Source: an uncultured Lachnospiraceae bacterium | GTDB taxonomy: Bacteria; Bacillota_A; Clostridia; Lachnospirales; Lachnospiraceae | NCBI GenBank assembly: GCA_902801585.1 | Contig: CADCIU010000007.1 | Coordinates: 1-64,000 of the forward strand | Direction of reading: 5' to 3' | Length of the DNA: 64,000 nucleotides | Shown here: positions 26,270-35,650 of the stretch, piece by piece | How the letters are laid out: every line of letters starts with the position of its first letter | Numbering within the stretch: the first letter of the stretch is position 1 | Program-made: the position numbers and the translations under genes | The notes under the pieces: model-generated | Told to the model about the DNA's origin: nothing | Databases searched by the model: none | Seen by the model: the letters and a program-made list of their open reading frames with translations, nothing else

Positions 26270-27313
26270 ATGAAAAAGAGAGGAATCGCGATATTACTTA
26301 CCGCAATTCTGGCACTGAGTATTGTAGCTTGCGGAGGCGGCGGAACGACTACCAGAGAGGACTCCGGAGCAGCGTCAGGCGGAGCAGCCGGCGGCAGCAG
26401 CAACAAGGTGAAAGTGGATCCTTACGCAGGGGATGAAGTAAAGATCGCTTACATCGCACATGATATCGGAACACCGAACAACCAGGGCTGGAAAGAAGGA
26501 ATTGAGAGAGAATGTGGATCCTGGTCCAATATCAAAGTTGATTCCTACGGCGCAGAAGAGTCTGCGGAAACGCAGGTCCAGATCATGACAGACTGCATCA
26601 ACCAGGGCTACAATGCGATCATTCTGCAGTGCTCTGACGGAACAGCGCTCGCACCCAGCGTAAAGCAGGCTGAGGAAGCCGGAATCCCGGTTATCACAGT
26701 TAACCTTGACTGCTCAAGCGACACCATCCACAGCGCGCTGGTCATGGCTGTTGACTACGACGCAGGCCGTATGGCAGCGGACAAGATGGCTGAGCAGATG
26801 GGCGGCGAAGGAAAGATCGCCATCATCCAGGGTGTTCCCGGACTTGAGCGTACTGACAACCTTGAGAAGGGCTTCCGTGACACAATCGCCAATTATTCCG
26901 GAATTGAGATCGTAGACGCACAGTCTGCTTCCTTCCAGAAGGATACAGCTATGACTGTTATGAACTCCTTCCTGCAGTCCTATCCTGATCTTAAGGGTGT
27001 ATTCGCGATCAACGACGCAATGGCAGAGGGCGCAGCTCTTGCGGCACAGTCCGCAAACAAGAAGGGCCAGATCTGCATCTGGGGCGCTGACGGTGAGAAG
27101 GATGCGCTGGCAATGATCGAGAGCGGCGATATGGCAGGCACGATCTACACAAACAGCTGGGACGAAGGTTCTACAGCAGCGAAGATCGCTCTGCTTATGA
27201 TCGGCTCTGAGTATGATTACACATGCCTGACCGCTACACCTAAGGTCATCATGGAACCTATCGTAGTTACCGCAGAGAATGTCGGCACCATTGCTGAGGA
27301 AGACCGCTGGTAA
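26270..27313 (+). CDS. Sugar ABC transporter binding lipoprotein (RbsB-like)
   Basis: 347 residues, start behind AAAGGAGGG. The signal peptide ends in the lipobox LSIVAC with lipidated Cys21, then a Gly/Ser/Thr linker and the periplasmic-binding-protein type 1 fold: VKIAYIAHDIGTPNNQGW, CINQGYNAIILQCSDG, GIPVITVNLDC, VDYDAGRMAADKMAEQM, GKIAIIQGVPG and GVFAINDAMAEGAA. Family members bind pentoses, galactose or similar monosaccharides. In this locus a monomeric uronate (galacturonate or glucuronate) is likely, by inference. It heads the transport operon from its own promoter at 26188. Confidence 0.93.
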   Translation: MKKRGIAILLTAILALSIVACGGGGTTTREDSGAASGGAAGGSSNKVKVDPYAGDEVKIAYIAHDIGTPNNQGWKEGIERECGSWSNIKVDSYGAEESAETQVQIMTDCINQGYNAIILQCSDGTALAPSVKQAEEAGIPVITVNLDCSSDTIHSALVMAVDYDAGRMAADKMAEQMGGEGKIAIIQGVPGLERTDNLEKGFRDTIANYSGIEIVDAQSASFQKDTAMTVMNSFLQSYPDLKGVFAINDAMAEGAALAAQSANKKGQICIWGADGEKDALAMIESGDMAGTIYTNSWDEGSTAAKIALLMIGSEYDYTCLTATPKVIMEPIVVTAENVGTIAEEDRW

Positions 27314-27335
27314 TTTCTGTTTCAGTGAGAATGAC

Positions 27336-27365
27336 AAGGCGGGGTCTTATGATTCCCGCCTTTAT
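27336..27365 (+). terminator. Attenuating hairpin after the binding-protein gene
   Basis: Arms AAGGCGGG and CCCGCCTT around an 11-base loop, followed by TAT. Such partial terminators between binding-protein and permease genes commonly keep the binding protein in excess. Confidence 0.55.
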
Positions 27366-27471
27366 GCACTCCCGCTGAGAGTCTGCTGATGTACTGTCGG
27401 TATGTGAGCAGCGGTTTTTCCGGTGACAGCATTTTTAATGCGGGAATGTGTACGAGAGGAGGAAATAACAA

Positions 27472-28482
27472 GTGAAACGGATGAATCAGACAACGATGCG
27501 GCGCCTGATCTCGATCGGCATGCTGCTCATACTTGTTGTATTGTTCACCATCCTTGCAGGTGCGGGAAAAGGCAAATTTTTGAATTTTGACAACCTGATC
27601 GAGGTTGTCAGAGACGCGTCCATACCGGCGATCATCGGCGTAGGCGTTACATTTATCATTATCACGGCAGGAATCGATCTTTCGACAGGAAGTATGATGG
27701 CGCTGGTAGGCATGACAATGGCCAACATTTATGCATACACGCTGCTGCCTTTCTCTGTTATGATCCTCGCCGGAATCCTGATGGGCCTTCTTTGCGGACT
27801 CTGCAACGGTGTGATCGTCGCCAAATTTAACGTTCCGGAATTCATCGGAACATTGGCAACGATGAGTATTTTCAGGGCCTTGACGTATATCATCGCGATC
27901 AAGGATGCAAACGGCGTTATCAAGAGCCAGCCGATGAATCACTCCCAGTATACATGGCTGGGCGGCGGTATCGGCAAATTCTATTATGTAATCATGGCGA
28001 TGATCGTGATCGTCGCTGCAGGACAGATCGTTCTGAAGTTTACGCGCTACGGTACAAACCTTTATTCCGTAGGTGCAAGTAAAAAGGCTGCCACCCTTTC
28101 CGGTATCAATGTTGCCAAGACAAGGCTCATTGCCTATGTGATCACCGGATTTACGGTAGCGGTCGGCGCGGTATTCACAACTGCGAGACTGCAGAGTGCT
28201 ACCACAGCGATCGGTATGGATTTCGAGTTTAACCCGATCGCTGCAGCAGTCGTCGGCGGTGTGGCACTGTCCGGCGGATCCGGTGATGTCATCGGAACAC
28301 TGATCGGCGCGCTGTTTATGGCAACGCTTGAGAACGGCGTACGTAAACTGTCGATCAATACGGCATATCAGTATGTTATTAAGGGCGCGATCATCATTGC
28401 GGTCGTAATCTTTGACGCGACATATAAGGCACGCATGGATCGCAAGGCAAGAGAAGAAGGAGCTAAGGAGGGGCTTGAATAA
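27472..28482 (+). CDS. Sugar ABC permease, RbsC-like (first)
   Basis: 336 residues from a GTG behind GAGAGGAGGAAATAACAA. Eight to ten hydrophobic helices and the family motifs GIDLSTGSMMALVGM, GLCNGVIVAKFNVPEFIGTL and AAVVGGVALSGGSGDVIGTL identify the ribose/xylose/galactose class permease. The ATPase gene overlaps its stop codon by one base (TAATG), so they are translationally coupled. A second, different permease follows the ATPase, so this transporter probably uses a heterodimeric channel. Confidence 0.92.
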   Translation: MKRMNQTTMRRLISIGMLLILVVLFTILAGAGKGKFLNFDNLIEVVRDASIPAIIGVGVTFIIITAGIDLSTGSMMALVGMTMANIYAYTLLPFSVMILAGILMGLLCGLCNGVIVAKFNVPEFIGTLATMSIFRALTYIIAIKDANGVIKSQPMNHSQYTWLGGGIGKFYYVIMAMIVIVAAGQIVLKFTRYGTNLYSVGASKKAATLSGINVAKTRLIAYVITGFTVAVGAVFTTARLQSATTAIGMDFEFNPIAAAVVGGVALSGGSGDVIGTLIGALFMATLENGVRKLSINTAYQYVIKGAIIIAVVIFDATYKARMDRKAREEGAKEGLE

Positions 28483-29999
28483 TGGCAGGAAATACATTAA
28501 TTGAAGCCAAGGGCATCTATAAGAGCTTTTCCGGCGTTCCGGTTCTTCAGGATGTTCACTTTGAAGTAAAAGCCGGCGAAGTACATGCACTGATGGGAGA
28601 GAACGGTGCGGGCAAGTCCACACTGATCAAGATCATCACCGGCGTCTATACAAAAGATGACGGTCAGATATTCTGGGAAGGCAAACCGGTAGAGATCAAC
28701 AGCTACCAGGACTGCCAGAAACTGGGTGTAGCTTGTATCTATCAGGAACTCTCTGTAATCCCGCCTCTGACGGTCGCACAGAATGTATATCTGGGCAGAG
28801 AGCCGCGCAAAGGCGTCTTTATTGACTATGCCAAGATGAATCAGATGACACAGGAACTGATCGACAAATACCAGTTCCCGTTAAAGCCCACGACAGTCGT
28901 GGACAATCTGGGTATCGGACAGAGACAGCTGATCGAGATCCTCAAGGGTCTTTCTCAGGATTCGAAGCTGCTGATCATGGACGAGCCTACAGCTTCCCTT
29001 TCCGGTAAAGAAGCGGAAATGCTGTTCAAGATCATCCAGAAACTTCGCAGTGAGGGCGTTTCGATCATCTACATCTCTCACAGACTTGAAGAAGTTTATA
29101 TGCTTTCCGATCGTCTGACGATCCTGCGCGACGGTAAGAACGCAGCGATCCTTGAGAAAGAGGATATCATTCCCGCGAAGGTCATCGAGACAATGATCGG
29201 TAAGGTAGTCGACGAATCCGCCGGCTCCCGCAAGATGCTTCATTCCGATGACAATGCAGAAGTCAGACTGGACGTCAAGAATCTTACAGACAAGACTGAC
29301 CGCTACCGCAATATCAGCTTCCAGGTCCACAGAGGAGAGATCCTTGGAATGGGCGGACTGATCGGAGCCGGCAGAACGGAAGTTGTCCGTGCGATCTACG
29401 GTGTGGACAAAGCCGCATCCGGTGAAGTATGGCTGGACGGCAAGAAGCTTGATCCTTCTCCGAAGGCAAGCATCCTCGAAGGAATCGGATTCGTTCCGGA
29501 GGACAGAAGAAACCAGGGATTCATTCCTCTTTTGTCCACGACGAAGAATGTTGCGCTCACAAACTACGACATTGTTAAGATCAACGGCACGTCCATCTCT
29601 GATGCAGACGAGCTCGCAATGAGTAAGAGAGCGATCCAGGCGATCGACATTCGTCCTTCCGATCCGAATAAGCAGGTCGGCGTTATGTCGGGTGGTAACC
29701 AGCAGAAGGTCGTTCTCGGCAAGTGGCTGATGAGAGATCTGAAACTCCTGATCGTCGATGAGCCTACAGCAGGTATCGACGTCGGTGCGAAGGACGAGAT
29801 CTATTCAATCCTTGAAGACCTTGCCAAGCAGGGCGTCGCAGTCATTGTGGTCACATCGGACCTGCAGGAGCTGCTGCGCGTATCTCACAGAATCATCGTC
29901 ATGCGCAAGGGTGATATCGTAAAAGAGTTTAAGAATGTAGAGGTCACTCAGTCCAAGGTGCTCTCTGCAGGACAGGGTGTAGAAGAGGAGGCGGAATGA
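28482..29999 (+). CDS. Sugar ABC transporter ATPase with two nucleotide-binding domains (RbsA-like)
   Basis: 505 residues, two fused ABC domains. The first has Walker A GENGAGKST (about residue 37), LGIGQRQLIEILKGLS and Walker B LLIMDEPTASLS. The second has a degenerate Walker A (GLIGAGRTE), the signature SGGNQQKVVLGKWL and LLIVDEPTAGIDVGAKDEI. This asymmetric pattern is typical of RbsA/MglA/XylG. It is coupled by one-base overlap to the permease before it and by a four-base ATGA overlap to the permease after it. Confidence 0.95.
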   Translation: MAGNTLIEAKGIYKSFSGVPVLQDVHFEVKAGEVHALMGENGAGKSTLIKIITGVYTKDDGQIFWEGKPVEINSYQDCQKLGVACIYQELSVIPPLTVAQNVYLGREPRKGVFIDYAKMNQMTQELIDKYQFPLKPTTVVDNLGIGQRQLIEILKGLSQDSKLLIMDEPTASLSGKEAEMLFKIIQKLRSEGVSIIYISHRLEEVYMLSDRLTILRDGKNAAILEKEDIIPAKVIETMIGKVVDESAGSRKMLHSDDNAEVRLDVKNLTDKTDRYRNISFQVHRGEILGMGGLIGAGRTEVVRAIYGVDKAASGEVWLDGKKLDPSPKASILEGIGFVPEDRRNQGFIPLLSTTKNVALTNYDIVKINGTSISDADELAMSKRAIQAIDIRPSDPNKQVGVMSGGNQQKVVLGKWLMRDLKLLIVDEPTAGIDVGAKDEIYSILEDLAKQGVAVIVVTSDLQELLRVSHRIIVMRKGDIVKEFKNVEVTQSKVLSAGQGVEEEAE

Positions 30000-30982
30000 T
30001 GAAAAACTTTAACTGGAGTAAATACAGTAAACCGATCATCCTCGTCGCATTCATTGTTGTTTTGTCCATTCTCCGGCCCAAGGCATTCCTTTCACTGGAC
30101 AACTTCAGTAATGTGCTCTGGTCAGTCGCAGTTATCGGCATCATGGTCAGCGGATCGATCTTTGTATTCCTGATCGGCGGAATCGACCTTTCTATAGCGA
30201 CATTGTGTGCATTCTCTGCGGTTGTGGTGGTCTCTGTCACCCATTTGCTGGGTGATACACCCGGAGCAGTGATGGCAGGTGTTTTGGCGGCTCTGGTTGT
30301 CGGCGCACTGGCAGGTGCGGTTCATGGACTTGTCATAACGACGTTCAAGATTCCGGCATTCCTGGTGACATTCGCTACCCAGAGTATTTTCCTCGGACTT
30401 GCGATGGTCTTCACAAACAACAAGATCGTCAGCTGCACGGTCCCCGCTTTCACGGCGATCGGCGCGTTCAAGATCCTCGGCTTCCCGCTTCCGGTATATT
30501 TCATGGTGATCATTGCCCTGATCAGCTGGTATGTGCTCCGGAAGACTGTCTATGGCAGATATGTCTATGCAGTCGGCGGCAACCCGACAGCTTCCGAGAT
30601 CTCCGGTATCAACGTTAAGCTTGCATCCATTATCTGCTATGTGATCTCCGGTCTTACAACAGCAATGGGCGGTATCGTTCTTGCCTCCATGACGCAGCAG
30701 GCGTCCTCCTCAACAGGAGCAGGTTATACGAATGATGTAATCACTGCAGCAGTTATCGGCGGTGTTTCCCTTCTGGGCGGCGAAGGTACTGTTCCGGGAG
30801 CGATCTTCGGTGCGGTGCTGATGGGACTTCTGAACAACGGTCTGAACCTTATGTCCGTACCGTCCACACATGCAGGTCTGGTCAAGGGCCTGGTCATCGT
30901 AGTGGCAGTTGCATTCGATGCAATGCAGCACGCGGATCAGTCCAGAAAGAAAGTCAAGAAGGTCAAAAAAGCAAGCGCTTGA
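29996..30982 (+). CDS. Sugar ABC permease, RbsC-like (second)
   Basis: 328 residues; the start ATG lies within the stop of the ATPase gene. The family motifs are IGGIDLSIATLCAFSAVV, GLVITTFKIPAFLVTF, YAVGGNPTASEISGINV and AAVIGGVSLLGGEGTVPGAI. It differs from the first permease, so the channel is probably a heterodimer, a less usual arrangement for the RbsABC class where one permease gene is common. The C-terminus is a short lysine-rich tail. The amidohydrolase gene follows 45 bases later. Confidence 0.92.
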   Translation: MMKNFNWSKYSKPIILVAFIVVLSILRPKAFLSLDNFSNVLWSVAVIGIMVSGSIFVFLIGGIDLSIATLCAFSAVVVVSVTHLLGDTPGAVMAGVLAALVVGALAGAVHGLVITTFKIPAFLVTFATQSIFLGLAMVFTNNKIVSCTVPAFTAIGAFKILGFPLPVYFMVIIALISWYVLRKTVYGRYVYAVGGNPTASEISGINVKLASIICYVISGLTTAMGGIVLASMTQQASSSTGAGYTNDVITAAVIGGVSLLGGEGTVPGAIFGAVLMGLLNNGLNLMSVPSTHAGLVKGLVIVVAVAFDAMQHADQSRKKVKKVKKASA

Positions 30983-31027
30983 TCTTTTGCCGGACAAAAC
31001 AGCATAATGACGGAATGAGGATAAACT

Positions 31028-31942
31028 ATGAAAAAAATCGATGCACATTTACACTTGGCTAAGGTGCTTGCAGGATACTGCAGACGCGGTGAGCTGCGCA
31101 CCATCGGCGGCGGCAAAGCGCAGTGGGGCAGCGGCGAAGTGTTCCAGCTTCTTCCCACAACGGGAGAGTATGGGGATGACTGCTTCACAGCAGAACAGGC
31201 TCTTGCGATCATGGACCGCAACGACGTAGAGAAGGCGGTTCTGATGAACGGAAGCATGTACGGTTTCCAGAACATCTATCACGAGGAGCTTCTTGCGAAG
31301 TATCCTGATCGTTTCTGCCCTTCCTGTGAGGTAGAGCCCTTCGCGACCAATCATATGGAGACACTGGCGAGATTCTTGGAGGAAAAACATTTCCGCCTTG
31401 TCAAGTTCGAAGTCAGTTCCGGCGGCGGCCTGATGGGATGCCACGATCCTTTTGATCTGTCCGGCGACAGGATGATGGAGATCTACAAGATGATCGAGAA
31501 GAACCATGGTGTGGTCGCACTCGACGTCGGCGATATTTTGATGGAAAGCCATCAGACTGCTGCACTGATGAGGATCGCGGACAGATGCCCTGATCTCAAG
31601 GTTGTGATCTGCCACCTTCTTGCTCCTATGAGAGAGAAGAAGAAAGAGTGGAAAGCAGAGCTGCAGATGCTCAGCCAGGCCAATATCTGGTTTGATATCG
31701 CTGCAATGCCGAAGATCATGGCTCCCGATGTCTATCCTTATCCGGAGACGGTCGATATTTTGGCAGAGGCCAAAGATATCATCGGTGCCGACAGAATGAT
31801 GTGGGGAACAGATGCTCCGTTCGCGGCAACGCAGGATACCTACGAACATCTCACGGATTATCTTGAAAAAACAACGGTGTTCACTGAAAAAGAGCTGGAG
31901 AACATTTATTATAATAATGCACAGCTTGTATACTTTAGCTGA
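31028..31942 (+). CDS. Amidohydrolase family 2 (TIM-barrel metal hydrolase)
   Basis: 304 residues, start behind GAGGATAAACT. Metal ligands are visible in KKIDAHLHLAK (HxH near the N-terminus), LKVVICHLLAP (central His) and MMWGTDAPFAATQD (late Asp), the pattern of the amidohydro_2 group that includes lactonases and non-oxidative decarboxylases. A substrate such as a sugar lactone from the uronate route would fit the location but is not shown. It is the last gene before a terminator, so it ends the transport operon. Confidence 0.85.
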   Translation: MKKIDAHLHLAKVLAGYCRRGELRTIGGGKAQWGSGEVFQLLPTTGEYGDDCFTAEQALAIMDRNDVEKAVLMNGSMYGFQNIYHEELLAKYPDRFCPSCEVEPFATNHMETLARFLEEKHFRLVKFEVSSGGGLMGCHDPFDLSGDRMMEIYKMIEKNHGVVALDVGDILMESHQTAALMRIADRCPDLKVVICHLLAPMREKKKEWKAELQMLSQANIWFDIAAMPKIMAPDVYPYPETVDILAEAKDIIGADRMMWGTDAPFAATQDTYEHLTDYLEKTTVFTEKELENIYYNNAQLVYFS

Positions 31943-31962
31943 ATGATCGCGTGAATGAAACG

Positions 31963-31990
31963 AGGCCACCGGCTGAACCGGTGGCCTTTT
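31963..31990 (+). terminator. Rho-independent terminator after the amidohydrolase gene
   Basis: Arms AGGCCACCGG and CCGGTGGCCT around CTGAA, followed by TTTTGTT. Confidence 0.85.
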
Positions 31991-32098
31991 GTTAAAAATA
32001 CGGGATTGGCGCAGGAGTGTCCCCAATCTCAGGATCGCATCGGCGAATAATGTGGTCGCCCGCTTTCCTCCGGAAACGCTCCGAAATGAGAGGGAAAA

Positions 32099-32449
32099 AT
32101 GATTAGAAGAAGCAGCGAAAAGCAGAGTGTCAGAAAACCGTCTCCTTTTAACGGAATCGGAGAGATCACCGTGAGAAGCCTTTTAAACGGGCCCGAAGAG
32201 ATGGAAAATAAAGGCCGTGTTTTCGGACATACGACGGTTTACCCGGGCAGCAAGATCGGTCTCCATACACACAAGGGTGATGCGGAGACCTACTACATTC
32301 TCTCAGGACACGGCAAATATAATGACAACGGCACGATCGTAGACGTTCAGCCCGGTGACGTATATTATTGCGGTGATGGCGAGTGCCACTCGATCGAGGC
32401 GATCGATGAACCGATCGAGATGATCGCACTGATCCTGTATACCACATGA
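32099..32449 (+). CDS. Small cupin-domain protein
   Basis: 116 residues, start behind GAGAGGGAAAA. One conserved cupin domain with both motifs: GSKIGLHTHKGDAETYYILSG (HxH, Glu) and GDVYYCGDGECHSIEAID (late His), so a metal is expected. Single-domain cupins bind or isomerise sugars, or act as small-molecule sensors. It lies between a terminator and uxaB, apparently a short unit of its own. It could be an isomerase of uronates or a ligand-binding accessory protein; there is no DNA-binding part. Confidence 0.8.
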   Translation: MIRRSSEKQSVRKPSPFNGIGEITVRSLLNGPEEMENKGRVFGHTTVYPGSKIGLHTHKGDAETYYILSGHGKYNDNGTIVDVQPGDVYYCGDGECHSIEAIDEPIEMIALILYTT

Positions 32450-32574
32450 TCTATAGTGCTATCGGATTTACAGTTACCGATTTGGTTAGAATGGGTTTCG
32501 CTGTCTGGCGCAGCGTATAACTACAGAAAGACACTTATTTATTAATGATTACTAGACAAAAGGAGAGAGAAAGC

Positions 32575-34068
32575 ATGGAACTTCTGAACTATGAAGTGTT
32601 GGAAAGATCAGGTTATGACGGATACATCCTGAAGGATGCGCCTGAAAAGGTCATGCAGTTTGGCGAGGGCAACTTCCTCCGTGCATTCGTAGATTACTGG
32701 TTCGACGTATCAAATGAAAAGGCAGATTGGAACGGCAAATGCGTCCTGGTCCAGCCTATCAAACCCGGTCTTGCCGAGATGATCAACAAGCAGGAAGGCC
32801 TGTATACACTGTATCTTCGCGGCCGTGAGAACGGCGAGAAGGTCGACAGAAAACGTGTCATTTCCTCCGTTTCCAGATGCCTCAATCCTTATGAGGAAGA
32901 AGGCTTCAAGGCCATGATGGAACTGGCCTGCTCTGACGATCTGGAGTACATAGTATCCAATACGACAGAGGCCGGTATCGTCTATGATCCCTCCTGCAAG
33001 TTCGAGGACAAACCCGCGAACTCCTTCCCTGGCAAGCTGACACAGGTGCTTTACGAGCGCTTTAAAGCGGGCAAGGGAGGCCTCGTGATCCTCTCCTGCG
33101 AGCTGATCGACAACAACGGCAAGGAACTCTTAAAGTGCGTCAACCAGTACATAGACCAGTGGGGACTCGGAGATGACTTCAGGAAATATGTCAATGAGGA
33201 CTGCACGTTCTGCTCGACGCTGGTAGACAGGATCGTTCCCGGCCGCATCCGCGACGCGGAAGAAGTGGCACGCTTGGAAGAGATCAACGGCTATACGGAT
33301 CCGCTGCTGGTCGTAGGAGAAGTCTTCGGCGTATGGAACATCGAAGGTCCCGCATGGCTGGAGGAGAAGCTGCCTTTCAAGAGAGCGGGCGTGAACTGCA
33401 TTGTAGTTCCGGATGTAACGCCTTACAAGAAGAGGAAGGTCCGCATCCTGAACGGTGCGCACACAGGATTCGTGCTGGGAGCTTATCTGGCAGGCTTCAA
33501 TATCGTACGTGAGTGCATGGAGAACAACACGGTCCTCGGCTTCATGAACAAGATGCTGTATGACGAGGTCATCCCCACGCTGACGCTGGACAAGGACGAC
33601 CTGATGAACTTCGCAAAGGCTGTTCAGGACAGGTTCAACAACCCCTTCGTGAACCATGAACTCATGAGTATTTCCCTGAACTCCACTTCCAAGTGGAGAG
33701 CGAGATGCTTCCCGAGCTTTGCGGAGTATGTAGAGAAATACGGAAAGCTTCCGGCTTGCCTGACGACGAGCTTCGCGGCATATCTGGCTTTCTATTCGAG
33801 CAACATCCAGGAGCTGACGGACGCCGGTCTGGTCTGCAAAGACCCTCAGGGCAGAACCTACACGATCTCGGATGACCGCTGGGTGCTGGAGTTCTACTAT
33901 GACCACAAGGATGATGACGCAGCGACTCTGACCCATGCTGTGATGACCAATGAGCAGATGTGGGGAGAGGACCTGACAAAGATCGAAGGGTTCGAAGCGG
34001 CAGTGGCAGCGGATCTGGAGAAGATCCGCAAGGACGGCGTCCTGAAGGCATATGCGGACTGCCTGTAA
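32575..34068 (+). CDS. uxaB: Tagaturonate reductase (altronate oxidoreductase)
   Basis: 497 residues from the ATG at 32575, which follows AAAAGGAGAGAGAAAGC; ten further codons upstream are in frame but have no site. It reduces D-tagaturonate to D-altronate with NADH, the second step of galacturonate breakdown. It belongs to the mannitol dehydrogenase family: QFGEGNFLRAFVDYWFD at the cofactor-binding start, VSNTTEAGI, and the catalytic Lys region TPYKKRKVRILNGAHT. uxaA and uxaC follow in order, supporting the assignment over mannonate reductase UxuB. Confidence 0.95.
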   Translation: MELLNYEVLERSGYDGYILKDAPEKVMQFGEGNFLRAFVDYWFDVSNEKADWNGKCVLVQPIKPGLAEMINKQEGLYTLYLRGRENGEKVDRKRVISSVSRCLNPYEEEGFKAMMELACSDDLEYIVSNTTEAGIVYDPSCKFEDKPANSFPGKLTQVLYERFKAGKGGLVILSCELIDNNGKELLKCVNQYIDQWGLGDDFRKYVNEDCTFCSTLVDRIVPGRIRDAEEVARLEEINGYTDPLLVVGEVFGVWNIEGPAWLEEKLPFKRAGVNCIVVPDVTPYKKRKVRILNGAHTGFVLGAYLAGFNIVRECMENNTVLGFMNKMLYDEVIPTLTLDKDDLMNFAKAVQDRFNNPFVNHELMSISLNSTSKWRARCFPSFAEYVEKYGKLPACLTTSFAAYLAFYSSNIQELTDAGLVCKDPQGRTYTISDDRWVLEFYYDHKDDDAATLTHAVMTNEQMWGEDLTKIEGFEAAVAADLEKIRKDGVLKAYADCL

Positions 34069-34148
34069 AGAGGATACCCTGTAAAGCGACGGCACCGCTG
34101 CTTCAGGCAGTGAGCGGCCGGACTTAAGCGCTTGATTTGGAGGTAATT

Positions 34149-35621
34149 ATGCCCATTTTTATACAGATAAACGATATTGATAATGTAGCAGTTGCCCTCC
34201 ATCCCGCGCCCGCAGGCACCGCCTTTGGCGGTGCAGCTGCGGTGGAGGACATCCCTCAGGGCCACAAGATGGCGCTCAGGGATATCGCGGTCGGCGAAAT
34301 GGTCATGAAATACGGCCTGCCCATCGGACATGCCACGAAAGAGATCAAGGCCGGGCAGTGGGTCCACACCCATAACATGATGACCAATCTCAAGGGCGAA
34401 GTGGAGTACACCTATGAGCCCGCAGTCAGAGAGATGGAGCCCCTTGAGCCCAAGACCTTCATGGGCTACAGGAGGAAAGACGGAAGGGCGGCGAGCCGCA
34501 ACGAGATCTGGATCATCCCTACGGTAGGATGCGTCAACGATGTGGCCAAAACACTGGTCAGGGAGAACCAGGACCTTGTAAAGGGGTCCGTTGACGGGCT
34601 CTATACATTCACGCATCCCTTCGGATGCTCGCAGACAGGGCATGACCACGCGCAGACCAGAAGACTTCTGGCGGCGCTGGTGAAGCACCCCAACGCGGGA
34701 GCAGTGCTTGTACTGCACCTGGGTTGTGAGAACCTGACCCACGAGCAGTTCGTAAAAGAGCTGGGCGATTACGATCCCGACAGGGTGAAATTCCTGACCT
34801 GTCAGGAGGTTCCGGACGAACTGGAAGCAGGATCGGAGCTGCTTAAAGAGCTGGCGGAGTATGCTTCGCAGTTCAAGAGGGAAGAGATTCCTGTGAGCGA
34901 GCTTGTAGTCGGCATGAAGTGCGGCGGATCCGACGGTCTGTCGGGAATCACGGCGAACCCTACAGTCGGAAGATTCTCGGATCTGATGACAGCGATGGGC
35001 GGGACAACGATCCTGACGGAAGTCCCGGAGATGTTCGGTGCGGAAAACTTCCTGATCAACCGCTGTGTGAATACGGCAGTGTTCGAGAAGGCGTCGAATA
35101 TGCTCAACGGCTTCAAAGACTACTTCATCAGCCATAACGAAGTAGTATATGACAACCCGAGCCCCGGAAATAAGCAGGGCGGGATCACGACGCTGGAAGA
35201 CAAGTCGTGCGGCTGCGTACAGAAAGGCGGAAGAGCACCGGTTGTGGACGTGATCAATTATGGCGAGCAGGTCACGAAGAAGGGCCTGAACCTGCTGTAC
35301 GGTCCCGGTAACGACCTTGTATCGTGCACGGCGCTGACGGCGGCCGGAGCACATCTGATCCTGTTCACGACAGGAAGAGGAACACCTTTCGGAGCACCGG
35401 TGCCGACGATGAAGATCGCGACGAACACCCCTCTGGCGACAAAAAAGACGAACTGGATCGACTTCAACGCAGGCGTTGTGGCAGACGGTGTGAAGACGCT
35501 GGATGAAGCGGGAGCAGACCTGCTCGATCTTGTCTGTGAAGTGGCGTCCGGAAAGCAGACATGCGCTGAACGCAAGGGCTTCAGGGAAATCTCGATCTTC
35601 AAGGATGGGGTTGTGTTGTAA
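34149..35621 (+). CDS. uxaA: Altronate dehydratase
   Basis: 490 residues from the ATG at 34149, with GGAGG five bases upstream; a TTG at 34137 overlaps that site and is rejected. The enzyme removes water from D-altronate to give KDG and needs iron or manganese. The N-terminal SAF domain (INDIDNVAVALHPAP to about residue 95) and the large catalytic domain (RAASRNEIWIIPTVGCVND, GCSQTGHDHAQTRRLL, GCENLTHEQF, VVGMKCGGSDGLSGITANP) are both complete in one chain. It sits between uxaB and uxaC with short gaps. Confidence 0.96.
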   Translation: MPIFIQINDIDNVAVALHPAPAGTAFGGAAAVEDIPQGHKMALRDIAVGEMVMKYGLPIGHATKEIKAGQWVHTHNMMTNLKGEVEYTYEPAVREMEPLEPKTFMGYRRKDGRAASRNEIWIIPTVGCVNDVAKTLVRENQDLVKGSVDGLYTFTHPFGCSQTGHDHAQTRRLLAALVKHPNAGAVLVLHLGCENLTHEQFVKELGDYDPDRVKFLTCQEVPDELEAGSELLKELAEYASQFKREEIPVSELVVGMKCGGSDGLSGITANPTVGRFSDLMTAMGGTTILTEVPEMFGAENFLINRCVNTAVFEKASNMLNGFKDYFISHNEVVYDNPSPGNKQGGITTLEDKSCGCVQKGGRAPVVDVINYGEQVTKKGLNLLYGPGNDLVSCTALTAAGAHLILFTTGRGTPFGAPVPTMKIATNTPLATKKTNWIDFNAGVVADGVKTLDEAGADLLDLVCEVASGKQTCAERKGFREISIFKDGVVL

Positions 35622-35650
35622 AAAGTGTAGTTATACTAAGGAGAATAAAA

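Noticed and set aside
33897..35354. 485-codon - strand frame
   Set aside because: It is antisense to the end of uxaB and most of uxaA, both of which are complete and recognised.
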